This document shows positions 1 through 5,155 of a DNA stretch of 5,155 nucleotides, one piece after another. This stretch comes from an uncultured Arcobacter sp. GTDB lineage: Bacteria > Campylobacterota > Campylobacteria > Campylobacterales > Arcobacteraceae. Under the pieces are notes generated by a model. It saw only the letters and a program-made list of their open reading frames with translations. It had not been told where the DNA came from and searched no databases. The DNA is taken from NCBI GenBank assembly GCA_937860115.1, contig CALMBI010000002.1:1-5155 (forward strand). Direction: 5' to 3'. Within the stretch, counting starts at the first letter, position 1, and each line of letters begins with the position of its first letter. A program made the translations under genes and the position numbers.

Positions 1-1
1 A

Positions 2-1170
2 GGTAGCGATAGTTATGCTTATGGACTCTCTTACCAATCACTACTTTTAAGTGAAGGGGTGAAGTTAACAATTGTACCATCAAAAGGGTCACTTGATACA
101 ATTGGTATTTTAAATCAAAATCAAGCAGATATTGGATTTGTACAAAGTGGGATACTGATAAATAAAGCAGAGTACAATTTTGAATCACTCGCAAGTGTTT
201 ATTATCAGCCTATGTGGATATTTTATAGAAATGATGGATATAACTACAATTAGCTTATAGAAGCTAGTGGAAAAAATGTTGGTGTAAGTTATATCAATGA
301 TGGAAACTATGAACTTGCAAAACAAATCTTAGATGCAAATGGGATGACACTAGATCAGACAAATTTTGTTTATATACACGATAACGAAGCAAAAGAAGCA
401 CTCAAATCAAAAAAAATAGATATCTTTATCTCTTTTGCAAGTGAAAGAAATAGTGATATTTTAACACTCTTTGATGAGCCTGATATAGAACTTTTAAGCC
501 TTAAACGAGCAAAAGCGTATTCCCAAAGATTTAATACACTCAAAAGCCTTAGTATCTATGAGGGTGCTATTGATCTTTATAGAAATATCCCAAGTGAAAA
601 AATAGATACTCTGAGTAGTGTTCAAAATTTGGTTGCAAGACAAGATATACCAGATGAATTGGTTCGGATATTTTTGAAAAAAGTAAAAAAATCCATAGTG
701 GCCGAAATTTTTTTGAAGGTGGTGAAAATTTCCCAAATCTAAAATATCTTGATACAGCTATTAACTCTGAGGCTGAAGTGTATCTAACTGTTGGAGATTC
801 TTGGTTAGAAGAGATTTTCCCTTTTTGGATCGCTACTAATCTTGATAGATTTAAACTTTTGATTATCCCTATTTTAGGGTTGCTTATACCACTTTTAAGA
901 AGTATTATTCCACTTTATGTATTTACTATGCGATCGAAGATATTTAGATGGTATAAAAAACTTAATAGTTATGATCTTATGATTCAAAAGAGTGATGGAA
1001 GTGATTTTGAAGATATTGAAAAAAAACTGTTCGAATTGAAATCAGAATTGCAAGAGAAAACAAAAGTGCCACTCTCTTATATGGGTGAATACTATAATTT
1101 GTTATTACATATTGAGCTTTTAGAAAATAAATTAACTAAAAAAAGATCTCAAATATCACTTACAAAATAA
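2..1170 (+). pseudogene. TAXI-family TRAP transporter solute-binding protein, 5' truncated by window, one nonsense codon and one frame change
   Basis: TAXI proteins are extracytoplasmic receptors that hand small organic ligands to TRAP transporters; the ligand cannot be told here. The gene enters from the left edge, so signal peptide and start are missing. The reading begins GSDSYAYGLSYQ and continues with features typical of the family: KLTIVPSKGS, then NQADIGFVQSG, then GKNVGVSYINDGNYELAKQIL. An in-frame TAG at 251-253 stops it, yet the same frame stays open to 742 with continuing homology-like sequence. Near 670-691 the meaningful frame moves by -1: from there IHSGRNFFEGGENFPNL leads into VGDSWLEEIFPFW, a hydrophobic anchor (about 844-930), a basic RSKIFRWYKK stretch and a helical cytoplasmic tail to TAA at 1168. 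This C-terminal anchor and tail match a membrane-tethered TAXI subgroup as I remember it. No TRAP permease gene lies in the window. Two independent lesions favour a pseudogene; sequencing error or recoding are the alternatives. Confidence 0.75.
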
Positions 1171-1174
1171 GACT

Positions 1175-1216
1175 TTTTTAAAAAAGAATAATAAAAAAAA
1201 TTAATTTTTAAAAAAG
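1175..1216. repeat. Pair of 12-bp direct repeats TTTTTAAAAAAG, 30 bp apart
   Basis: The word TTTTTAAAAAAG occurs at 1175-1186 and again at 1205-1216, an offset of exactly 30 bp, with an A8 tract between (1193-1200). The stretch lies just upstream of the -10 box at 1228-1233. It may be curved, UP-element-like DNA that assists the promoter of the following gene; A/T tracts upstream of the -10 are known to replace the -35 in Campylobacter promoters. It offers no GC-rich stem that would make a normal terminator for the upstream gene. Confidence 0.5.
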
Positions 1217-1227
1217 TTTTAGAGGCC

Positions 1228-1233
1228 TATAAT
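1228..1233 (+). promoter_or_regulatory. -10 box TATAAT of the small membrane protein gene
   Basis: A perfect TATAAT lies 28 bp before the ATG at 1262. Transcription would begin around 1240, leaving a leader of only about 20 nt that holds the AAGGAG ribosome binding site (1251-1256). There is no clear -35 hexamer; the A/T tracts at 1175-1216 sit in its place. Placement of the start of transcription is inference from the box alone. Confidence 0.6.
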
Positions 1234-1234
1234 T

Positions 1235-1263
1235 ATAACAACTTATTATAAAGGAGTTGTTAT
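1235..1263. promoter_or_regulatory. 9-bp dyad spanning the transcription start, ribosome binding site and start codon
   Basis: ATAACAACT (1235-1243) and AGTTGTTAT (1255-1263) are perfect inverted repeats with an 11-nt spacer. The right arm runs from the end of the Shine-Dalgarno AAGGAG into the AT of the ATG. As DNA this resembles a repressor operator placed directly after the -10 box. As RNA it could hide the start codon, but only if transcription begins upstream of 1235; a start near 1240 would cut off part of the left arm. Confidence 0.5.
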
Positions 1264-1678
1264 GGGAATTTTATTTACAATCGTGCCTATAGGGATTGTT
1301 GTTACTTTGCTAATATTTTTAAGTTTTGAAAATAGGGCAATAAAAATAAAAAGAGAAAGAGTAAAAAGTGGTGCTGTGATCAGCGATGATATCTCTGATA
1401 AATTTGAGCAATATGATACGATAAATAATACTCTTTATTTTGGAATATCTGTATATCTTTTTAGTTTGATTATCGCTAGTGTTTTTTACAGTCCAGAGTA
1501 TGGACTTATCCATGCACTTTTATATATCTTTATAACAACTTTTGTTGGATCGTTGATATTGTTTGGATTAAAACTCAAAAAGGATCTTTTAGTGCAAGTT
1601 TTTGCAGCATTTTTGTATGGTGTAGCTCATATATTTGCTTCTTCACTTGCGTTTCTTACACGTTATATCTTTTCATAA
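1262..1678 (+). CDS. Small four-helix integral membrane protein, unknown function
   Basis: I do not recognise this 138-residue protein. It has four likely membrane segments, at about residues 2-22, 57-76, 81-103 and 109-132. A strongly basic stretch follows the first helix (AIKIKRERVK, 26-35) and another lies between the third and fourth (KLKK, 104-107), so the positive-inside rule predicts both ends outside the cytoplasm and a cytoplasmic segment of about 30 residues (24-56) containing acidic SDDISDKFEQ. No signal-peptidase site, metal-binding motif or enzyme signature was seen. The ATG is supported by AAGGAG ending 5 nt upstream. It has its own -10 box and a dyad over the start, and a terminator hairpin follows its stop, so it appears to be a single-gene unit. 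The name should stay hypothetical membrane protein. Confidence 0.85.
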   Translation: MGILFTIVPIGIVVTLLIFLSFENRAIKIKRERVKSGAVISDDISDKFEQYDTINNTLYFGISVYLFSLIIASVFYSPEYGLIHALLYIFITTFVGSLILFGLKLKKDLLVQVFAAFLYGVAHIFASSLAFLTRYIFS

Positions 1679-1690
1679 AACAATTGTTAA

Positions 1691-1722
1691 AAGCCCTAAA
1701 AATAGAGATTTTAGAGTTTTTT
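1691..1722 (+). terminator. Rho-independent terminator candidate after the small membrane protein gene
   Basis: Positions 1691-1701 pair with 1709-1719 around a 7-nt loop (ATAGAGA), with one C/A mismatch (1695/1715) and one G-T wobble (1693/1717). A T6 run (1717-1722) overlaps the foot of the stem. It starts 12 nt after the TAA at 1676-1678. The core stem CTAAAA/TTTTAG is A/T-rich and therefore weak, as is common in genomes of this composition. Confidence 0.5.
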
Positions 1723-1756
1723 CTATTGAAAGTTACCTAAAAAAATCATCTTTTTG

Positions 1757-1781
1757 AATTAAGACACAATTTATCTTAATT
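1757..1781. promoter_or_regulatory. 8-bp dyad upstream of mrp, possible operator
   Basis: AATTAAGA (1757-1764) and TCTTAATT (1774-1781) are perfect inverted repeats separated by 9 nt. The dyad lies about 35-60 bp upstream of the -10 box of mrp, where an activator or repressor might bind. It is nested inside a second pair, TTTGAATT (1753-1760) and AATTCAAA (1797-1804). I cannot assign a regulator: it does not clearly match a Fur or PerR consensus, and short A/T dyads arise easily by chance in such sequence. Confidence 0.3.
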
Positions 1782-1816
1782 AGTTAGAATTCACTCAATT
1801 CAAACGAATAATAAGA

Positions 1817-1824
1817 TATAAAAT
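1817..1824 (+). promoter_or_regulatory. -10 region TATAAAAT of mrp
   Basis: TATAAAAT lies 19 bp before the mrp ATG, so transcription would start around 1831 and give a very short leader made up almost wholly of the Shine-Dalgarno region (AAGGA, 1832-1836). An overlapping alternative, TAAGAT, is at 1812-1817. No -35 hexamer is evident. The terminator at 1691-1722 and the 164-bp gap support a separate promoter here. Confidence 0.4.
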
Positions 1825-1842
1825 ACTTTAGAAGGAAAGAAA

Positions 1843-3039
1843 ATGATTACAATTGAAAATATCAAAGAAAAATTATCAAATGTTTCATATCCAGGATTTA
1901 CGAAATCGATCGTTGATTTTGGATTTGTCAAAGATATTGCAGTTGATGGGCAAAAAGCTATGATCTATGTAGAGATCACTTCAAGTGCAGAAGAAGTTGA
2001 AAAGGAACTTCGAGAAAATATCACAAAAGAGCTCAATATTTTAGGGATTAGTGAAGTTGATGTAACTATCAAAAAACCACAAGCTCCAAAACAAATGTCT
2101 AACTCAATGAGTGGAAACAATATGACTCCACAAGTGAAAAACTTTGTTATGGTAAGTAGTGGAAAAGGGGGAGTTGGAAAATCAACAACTTCAGTTAATC
2201 TGGCTATTGCACTTGCTATGCAAGGGAAAAAAGTGGGACTTTTAGACGCTGATATCTATGGTCCAAATATCCCTCGTATGATGGGTTTAGAGCATAATGA
2301 GCCTGAAATTGTAGGCAATAAAATAATGCCATATAAAGCGTATGGTGTTGAAGTTATGTCGATGGGAAGCTTAGTTGAAGAGGGGAAAGCTCTTGTTTGG
2401 AGAGGGGCTATGATACAAAAAGCGATCCAACAACTTTTAAGGGATATCTTATGGTCAGAACTAGATGTACTTGTGATAGATATGCCTCCAGGAACTGGTG
2501 ATGCACAGCTAACTCTTGCTCAAAGTGTACCAGTTGCTGCTGGTATCAATGTAACTACACCACAACATGTAGCTTTAGATGACAGTAGAAGAAGTTTAGA
2601 GATGTTTAGTAAACTTCATATCCCAATCGCAGGTATAGTTGAAAATATGAGTGGTTTTGTATGTCCAAAATGTGGTGAAGAATCTGATATCTTTGGAAGT
2701 GGAACTTGTGATGATTTAGCCAAAGAGTACAACACAAAAGTTTTAGCAAATATCCCAATCGAGCCAAGTATCAGAGTTGGTGGAGATGATGGAAAACCTG
2801 TGGTGTACTTTTATCCAGATAGTAAAACAGGGAAAAAATATCTCCAAGCTGCACAACAACTTTGGGAAAATATTGAGCAATCTCATAGTGAAGGAAAAAT
2901 TGGAAATAGTGAAATCCAACCAAATCTTCCTGCTGGTGTAAGTGCTTGTAGTGCTGAAGGGCAAGCTTATCAAAAAGAGCAAGCTGCTAAAAAAGAAGCA
3001 GAAAAATCAGGATGTTGTGGTGGAGGACACTGCAACTAA
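1843..3039 (+). CDS. mrp: Mrp/NBP35-family P-loop ATPase, iron-sulfur cluster carrier
   Basis: Mrp (ApbC-like) proteins act in the cytoplasm as dimeric ATPases that bind a 4Fe-4S cluster and pass it to apoproteins. This 398-residue protein has an N-terminal DUF59/MIP18-type domain (about 1-75), a linker with Met, Ser and Asn (85-96), then the ATPase. Visible motifs are the deviant Walker A GKGGVGKST (107-115, with the signature Lys108), DADIYGPNIPRMMG (135-148), VIDMPPGTGD (211-220) and the cluster-binding CPKC (Cys274 and Cys277), all intact. A tail beyond the core (about 345-398) is Gln/Glu/Lys-rich and ends GCCGGGHCN, with Cys391, 392 and 397; Cys369 lies just before it. The tail may bind metal, which is inference. 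The ATG is supported by AAGGA with 6 nt spacing. The gene has its own promoter and a hairpin after its stop. ParA/MinD identity is excluded by the MPPGTGD and CPKC motifs. Confidence 0.95.
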   Translation: MITIENIKEKLSNVSYPGFTKSIVDFGFVKDIAVDGQKAMIYVEITSSAEEVEKELRENITKELNILGISEVDVTIKKPQAPKQMSNSMSGNNMTPQVKNFVMVSSGKGGVGKSTTSVNLAIALAMQGKKVGLLDADIYGPNIPRMMGLEHNEPEIVGNKIMPYKAYGVEVMSMGSLVEEGKALVWRGAMIQKAIQQLLRDILWSELDVLVIDMPPGTGDAQLTLAQSVPVAAGINVTTPQHVALDDSRRSLEMFSKLHIPIAGIVENMSGFVCPKCGEESDIFGSGTCDDLAKEYNTKVLANIPIEPSIRVGGDDGKPVVYFYPDSKTGKKYLQAAQQLWENIEQSHSEGKIGNSEIQPNLPAGVSACSAEGQAYQKEQAAKKEAEKSGCCGGGHCN

Positions 3040-3045
3040 AAACCT

Positions 3046-3070
3046 TTGAAGTCGAATCTTTCGACTTCAA
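3046..3070 (+). terminator. 10-bp perfect hairpin after mrp, probable terminator
   Basis: TTGAAGTCGA (3046-3055) and TCGACTTCAA (3061-3070) form a perfect 10-bp stem with a 5-nt loop, 6 nt after the mrp stop. The sequence that follows (TTCCAATCAT) is poor in T, so termination toward the right would be weak or factor-assisted. On the opposite strand the hairpin is followed closely by GGTTTTT, which looks more like a terminator for transcription coming from the right. A role in protecting the mRNA 3' end is also possible. Confidence 0.55.
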
Positions 3071-3194
3071 TTCCAATCATCTTAATACTATATATTTATT
3101 TCGTAAGAAATTTTATTTAATCATATCTCAAAATTTAAAATAACCCTTATCTACATCTAATAGTGATAAAATATGTCATTTTGTTATCTTTTTT

Positions 3195-3211
3195 ACTTCT
3201 CTCTAAGAAGT
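3195..3211. promoter_or_regulatory. 6-bp dyad in the -35 region of the comM promoter
   Basis: ACTTCT (3195-3200) and AGAAGT (3206-3211) are inverted repeats with a 5-nt spacer, directly upstream of the extended -10 box at 3214-3222. A protein bound here would overlap RNA polymerase, so a repressor or class II activator site is conceivable. The arms are short and the assignment is weak. Confidence 0.25.
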
Positions 3212-3213
3212 TG

Positions 3214-3222
3214 TGCTATGAT
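3214..3222 (+). promoter_or_regulatory. Extended -10 promoter TGCTATGAT of comM
   Basis: TGCTATGAT fits the extended -10 form TGnTATnAT and is the best promoter in the 215-bp gap between mrp and comM. Transcription would start near 3229, giving a leader of about 26 nt that includes AAGGAA (3244-3249), 5 nt before the ATG at 3255. A second, more distant candidate, TGATAAAAT, is at 3164-3172. The rest of the gap shows only the hairpin after mrp and A/T-rich sequence. Confidence 0.5.
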
Positions 3223-3254
3223 ACAACATTATGAAAATTACATAAGGAATTTGT

Positions 3255-4769
3255 ATGAAAAAAATGACCCATCTCAAATCAGCTACCCTTGATAGTATTG
3301 AAGCTATTGTTGTAGATATTGAAGCAACTTTTACGACAGGAATGCCTAGTTTCTCAATCGTTGGTAGAGGTAATTTGGAGATCCAAGAATCAAAAGATCG
3401 TGTGAAGTCTTCATTACTTATGAATGAATTTAAATTTCCACCAAAAAAAATAACGATAAATCTTAGCCCAAGTGAAGTGATCAAAAAAGGAAGCCATCTT
3501 GATGCATCGATTGCTCTTTTGATAGCATTACATGATAAAAATGTCAATTTTGAAGATTTTTTTGTTTTTGGTGAGCTCGGATTAGATGGGAGTTTGAAAG
3601 ACACGAGTTCGATTTTTCTTTTGATCCTCTCTTTAGCCAAACATGGGAAAATCAAAAACGTTTTGATCCCAAAAGAATCGATAGAAAAGATCTCTATGAT
3701 CCCAAATATCACTATTTTTGCTGTTGAAAATTTAGCTGAAGCGATAGAATTTTTTACTACTAAAGATGAGGAGACAAAGAGTAAATATACAATAGAAAAT
3801 CGATCTTATCTGTATCCATCTATTTGTATTGATGGAGTAGATTATTTTTATGATAAGCGATACAATCTTGATTTTAGAGATGTAAAAGGGCAAAAGATAG
3901 CAAAAAGAGCAGCATTAATAAGTGTGGCAGGAAATCACAATATCCTTTTTGAAGGTAGTCCAGGATGTGGAAAGTCGATGATCACAAAACGAATGCGATA
4001 TACGATGCCACCAATGAGTCTAGAAGAGATTTTAGAGAAAGCTAAAACTGAAGTTCTTGGTGGAGCTGATGCAGATTTTAGACCTATTCGTACTTTTCAT
4101 TCACCCCATCATACAAGTACAAAAGGCTCTATTTTGGGTGGTTCTAAGATAGGTATCATCAGCTTATCAAATAATGGAGCGATGTTTTTTGATGAGTTGC
4201 CACATTTTAGTAAAGATATTATAGAGGCTCTTAGAGAACCACTTGAAGATCATGTGATTTTGGTTTCAAGGGTCAATACAAAAGTAAAATATGATGCAAA
4301 ATTTTTATTTATAGGTGCGATGAATCCGTGTCCTTGTGGAAATCTTTTATCTAAGACAAAAGAGTGTCGATGTAATGAATTAGAGATCAATCGTTATAAA
4401 AATCGGCTCTCTGATCCTTTTCTTGATCGGATCGATTTGATAGTGACTATGGGGGAAGTAAATAGCGAAGATAAGGGTGATATTGATTCAGAAACGATCC
4501 ATTCTTTAGTTTTGGAAGCTTTTGTAAGACAAAAACAAAGAGGACAAAAAGAGCTCAATGGAAAACTCTCTGAACTCGATATAGAAAAATATTGTATCTT
4601 AGATGATCAATTGCAAACGATTTTGGATCGTGCAATTGCTCAATTTTCACTCTCTTTTCGTGCTATTAATAAAGTACTAAAAGTAGCAAGGACAATTGCA
4701 GATATCGAAAAAAGTGATCATATCAAAAAAGAGCATCTTTTTGAAGCACTCAGTTATCGTCGTAGATAA
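3255..4769 (+). CDS. comM: ComM/YifB-family Mg-chelatase-like AAA+ ATPase
   Basis: ComM is a hexameric AAA+ helicase; in naturally transformable bacteria such as Vibrio and Haemophilus it promotes branch migration during integration of incoming DNA, and its homologues also occur in species not known to be competent. This 504-residue protein has the usual family length and is complete. It has a Lon-protease-like N-terminal domain (about 15-165; PSFSIVGRGN at 31-40, ESKDRV at 45-50, HLDASIAL at 81-88), Walker A GSPGCGKS (234-241), Walker B MFFDELPHF (310-318), REPLED (327-332), the family motif MNPCPCGN (356-363) followed by CRC (371-373), DRIDL (391-395), and a C-terminal lid domain (about 415-504; SLSFRAINKVLKVARTIAD at 465-483). 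Cys359, 361, 371 and 373 may form a structural metal site. ATG 3255 fits AAGGAA at 5 nt; Met4 (3264) is too far from it. The N-terminal domain is divergent from textbook ComM. No competence genes are present nearby. Confidence 0.92.
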   Translation: MKKMTHLKSATLDSIEAIVVDIEATFTTGMPSFSIVGRGNLEIQESKDRVKSSLLMNEFKFPPKKITINLSPSEVIKKGSHLDASIALLIALHDKNVNFEDFFVFGELGLDGSLKDTSSIFLLILSLAKHGKIKNVLIPKESIEKISMIPNITIFAVENLAEAIEFFTTKDEETKSKYTIENRSYLYPSICIDGVDYFYDKRYNLDFRDVKGQKIAKRAALISVAGNHNILFEGSPGCGKSMITKRMRYTMPPMSLEEILEKAKTEVLGGADADFRPIRTFHSPHHTSTKGSILGGSKIGIISLSNNGAMFFDELPHFSKDIIEALREPLEDHVILVSRVNTKVKYDAKFLFIGAMNPCPCGNLLSKTKECRCNELEINRYKNRLSDPFLDRIDLIVTMGEVNSEDKGDIDSETIHSLVLEAFVRQKQRGQKELNGKLSELDIEKYCILDDQLQTILDRAIAQFSLSFRAINKVLKVARTIADIEKSDHIKKEHLFEALSYRRR

Positions 4770-4780
4770 AAATCTTTTTT
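4764..4780 (+). terminator. Weak terminator candidate between convergent comM and the DUF2798 gene
   Basis: AGAT (4764-4767) and ATCT (4772-4775) can pair around an AAAA loop, followed by a T run to 4780. The stem is only 4 bp and overlaps the last codons of comM. It is the only terminator-like element in the 9-bp gap between the convergent genes, so termination may rely on other means. Confidence 0.22.
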
Positions 4781-5006
4781 ACTCTTTTGCAACAAGTTTG
4801 TGAACTATTTTTCTTACCTGTGGCACTACAACCATAATCGTTGGAAATGCTATCAAAAATGCTTTCCAATAAGCTTCAAGCCAAAACCAAACTAACCCAT
4901 CAACAAACCCTAAGTTAATGAGAGTAACAACAAAACTCATAAAACCAGCCATAAAAGTTGCCATCACAAATGCAAAAACAAACATCTCATATTTTTTTGG
5001 TATCAA
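4779..5006 (-). CDS. DUF2798 family small membrane protein
   Basis: This 75-residue protein has the pattern of the DUF2798 family: a short basic start (IPKKYEMFVFAF), a first membrane helix at about 8-30 ending in VTLINLG, a Trp-rich connection (LVWFWLEAYWKAF, 38-50), a second helix at about 48-63 (AFPTIMVVVP) and a basic end (VRKIVHKLVAKE). The molecular function of the family is unknown. The positive-inside rule puts both ends in the cytoplasm. The start is TTG at 5004-5006, directly preceded by an in-frame TAA, with AAGGAG about 8 nt upstream; the next ATG is codon 8 and would remove the conserved KKYE and the head of helix 1. It is convergent with comM, with 9 bp between the stops, and lies downstream of another minus-strand gene. 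Confidence 0.82.
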   Translation of the reverse strand: MIPKKYEMFVFAFVMATFMAGFMSFVVTLINLGFVDGLVWFWLEAYWKAFLIAFPTIMVVVPQVRKIVHKLVAKE

Positions 5007-5013
5007 ATTAAAT

Positions 5014-5020
5014 TCTCCTT
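5014..5020 (-). promoter_or_regulatory. Shine-Dalgarno site that fixes a TTG start for the DUF2798 gene
   Basis: On the minus strand AAGGAGA (5020-5014) stands 7-8 nt before the TTG at 5004-5006. The codon just upstream of that TTG is an in-frame stop, so no longer version exists, and the first ATG is 21 nt further in, too far from this site. Together these make TTG the likely initiator. Confidence 0.75.
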
Positions 5021-5045
5021 CAACGGTGCTACTTTAAATTGTGGA

Positions 5046-5054
5046 ATAATAGTA
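5046..5054 (-). promoter_or_regulatory. Possible -10 region for the DUF2798 gene
   Basis: On the minus strand TACTATTAT includes the overlapping -10-like hexamers TACTAT (5054-5049) and TATTAT (5051-5046), about 40 bp before the TTG start. The gap to the upstream minus-strand gene is 85 bp with no hairpin terminator seen, so the gene could also be co-transcribed from upstream. Confidence 0.28.
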
Positions 5055-5091
5055 CATTTAATTTTAAAAGAATGAACTTATTTCCTTTTTA

Positions 5092-5155
5092 CTAAGCAAC
5101 TTCACCTTTTTCATAAAACTTTCTAATCCATCTATCAACTGGATAGATAAATTTA
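5092..5155 (-). CDS. C-terminal end of an unidentified protein, cut by the right edge
   Basis: On the minus strand a frame enters from the right edge and reads KFIYPVDRWIRKFYEKGEVA before TAG (5094-5092). The 20 residues are amphipathic, basic and aromatic, as in a soluble domain or a cytoplasmic tail, and look like real coding sequence rather than chance. That judgement rests on composition and on the same orientation as the DUF2798 gene 85 bp downstream. The family cannot be named from so short a piece. Confidence 0.5.
   Translation of the reverse strand, partial: KFIYPVDRWIRKFYEKGEVA

Noticed and set aside
671..691. T5, A6 and A7 runs as a phase-variation tract
   Set aside because: Contingency loci in this group usually carry longer G/C or A/T tracts; these runs are short, and the gene also has a nonsense codon that tract-length change would not repair.
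494..736. 80-codon minus-strand frame opposite the TAXI gene
   Set aside because: Its Phe/Tyr/Ile-rich composition is that of an antisense shadow of AAA/GAA-rich sequence; the plus strand carries recognisable TAXI sequence.
59..742. Two separate small genes (59-253 and 344-742) in place of one TAXI gene
   Set aside because: Both pieces are in one frame with continuous family-like sequence across the TAG, neither has a ribosome binding site, and the frame is open upstream of 59 to the window edge.
2743..2982. 79-codon minus-strand frame inside mrp
   Set aside because: It is antisense to the mrp tail, has no ribosome binding site or family features, and is explained by the coding bias of mrp.
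3218..3292. 24-codon plus-strand frame (MIQHYENYIRNLYEKNDPSQ...) overlapping the start of comM
   Set aside because: Its ATG falls within the predicted -10 box, there is no Shine-Dalgarno site, and it would have to be read from a transcript starting further upstream.
3203..3712. 169-codon open frame on the minus strand opposite comM
   Set aside because: It lies antisense to well-supported comM coding sequence, has no recognisable family pattern and reads as an A/T-rich shadow; it also runs through the comM promoter.
1..5155. Mobile element, defence system, CRISPR array or tRNA/rRNA gene
   Set aside because: I found no transposase, integrase, toxin-antitoxin pair, regularly spaced repeats or tRNA cloverleaf on either strand; the gene set is ordinary chromosomal content.

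Overview
The window looks like chromosomal DNA from a Campylobacterota (former Epsilonproteobacteria) bacterium. The evidence is the strongly A+T-rich sequence, promoters with a good -10 box and A/T tracts in place of a clear -35, and the protein style of the two long genes (an Mrp with an N-terminal DUF59-type domain, and a divergent ComM/YifB ATPase). The genus cannot be fixed from the sequence. No RNA genes, CRISPR array, insertion sequence, integrase or attachment site was seen.

Layout, left to right. Positions 2-1170 hold the 3' part of a TAXI-type TRAP transporter solute-binding protein with a C-terminal membrane anchor. It is interrupted by an in-frame TAG at 251-253 and a -1 frame change near 670-691, so it reads as a decaying gene unless those are sequencing errors or recoded. 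Next is a small orphan four-helix membrane protein (1262-1678) with its own promoter, a striking dyad over its start region, and a terminator. Then come mrp (1843-3039), an Fe-S cluster carrier/loading P-loop ATPase with a Cys-rich tail, closed by a 10-bp hairpin, and a full-length comM/yifB gene (3255-4769) with an extended -10 promoter. On the minus strand, convergent with comM, is a 75-residue DUF2798 membrane protein starting at TTG (4779-5006). At the right edge is the last 20 codons of another minus-strand gene (5092-5155).

The plus-strand genes share a direction but are separated by 90-215 bp gaps that carry promoter and terminator signals, so they look like independent transcription units rather than one operon. 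No pathway links them: Fe-S assembly (mrp), DNA uptake/recombination (comM) and membrane or transport proteins are neighbours without an evident joint task. I find no convincing new multi-gene system. The items most worth a second look are the doubly disrupted TAXI gene with a correctly phased A_AAA_AAA heptamer at the frame change, the dyads in front of the small membrane gene and mrp, and the Cys-rich Mrp tail.
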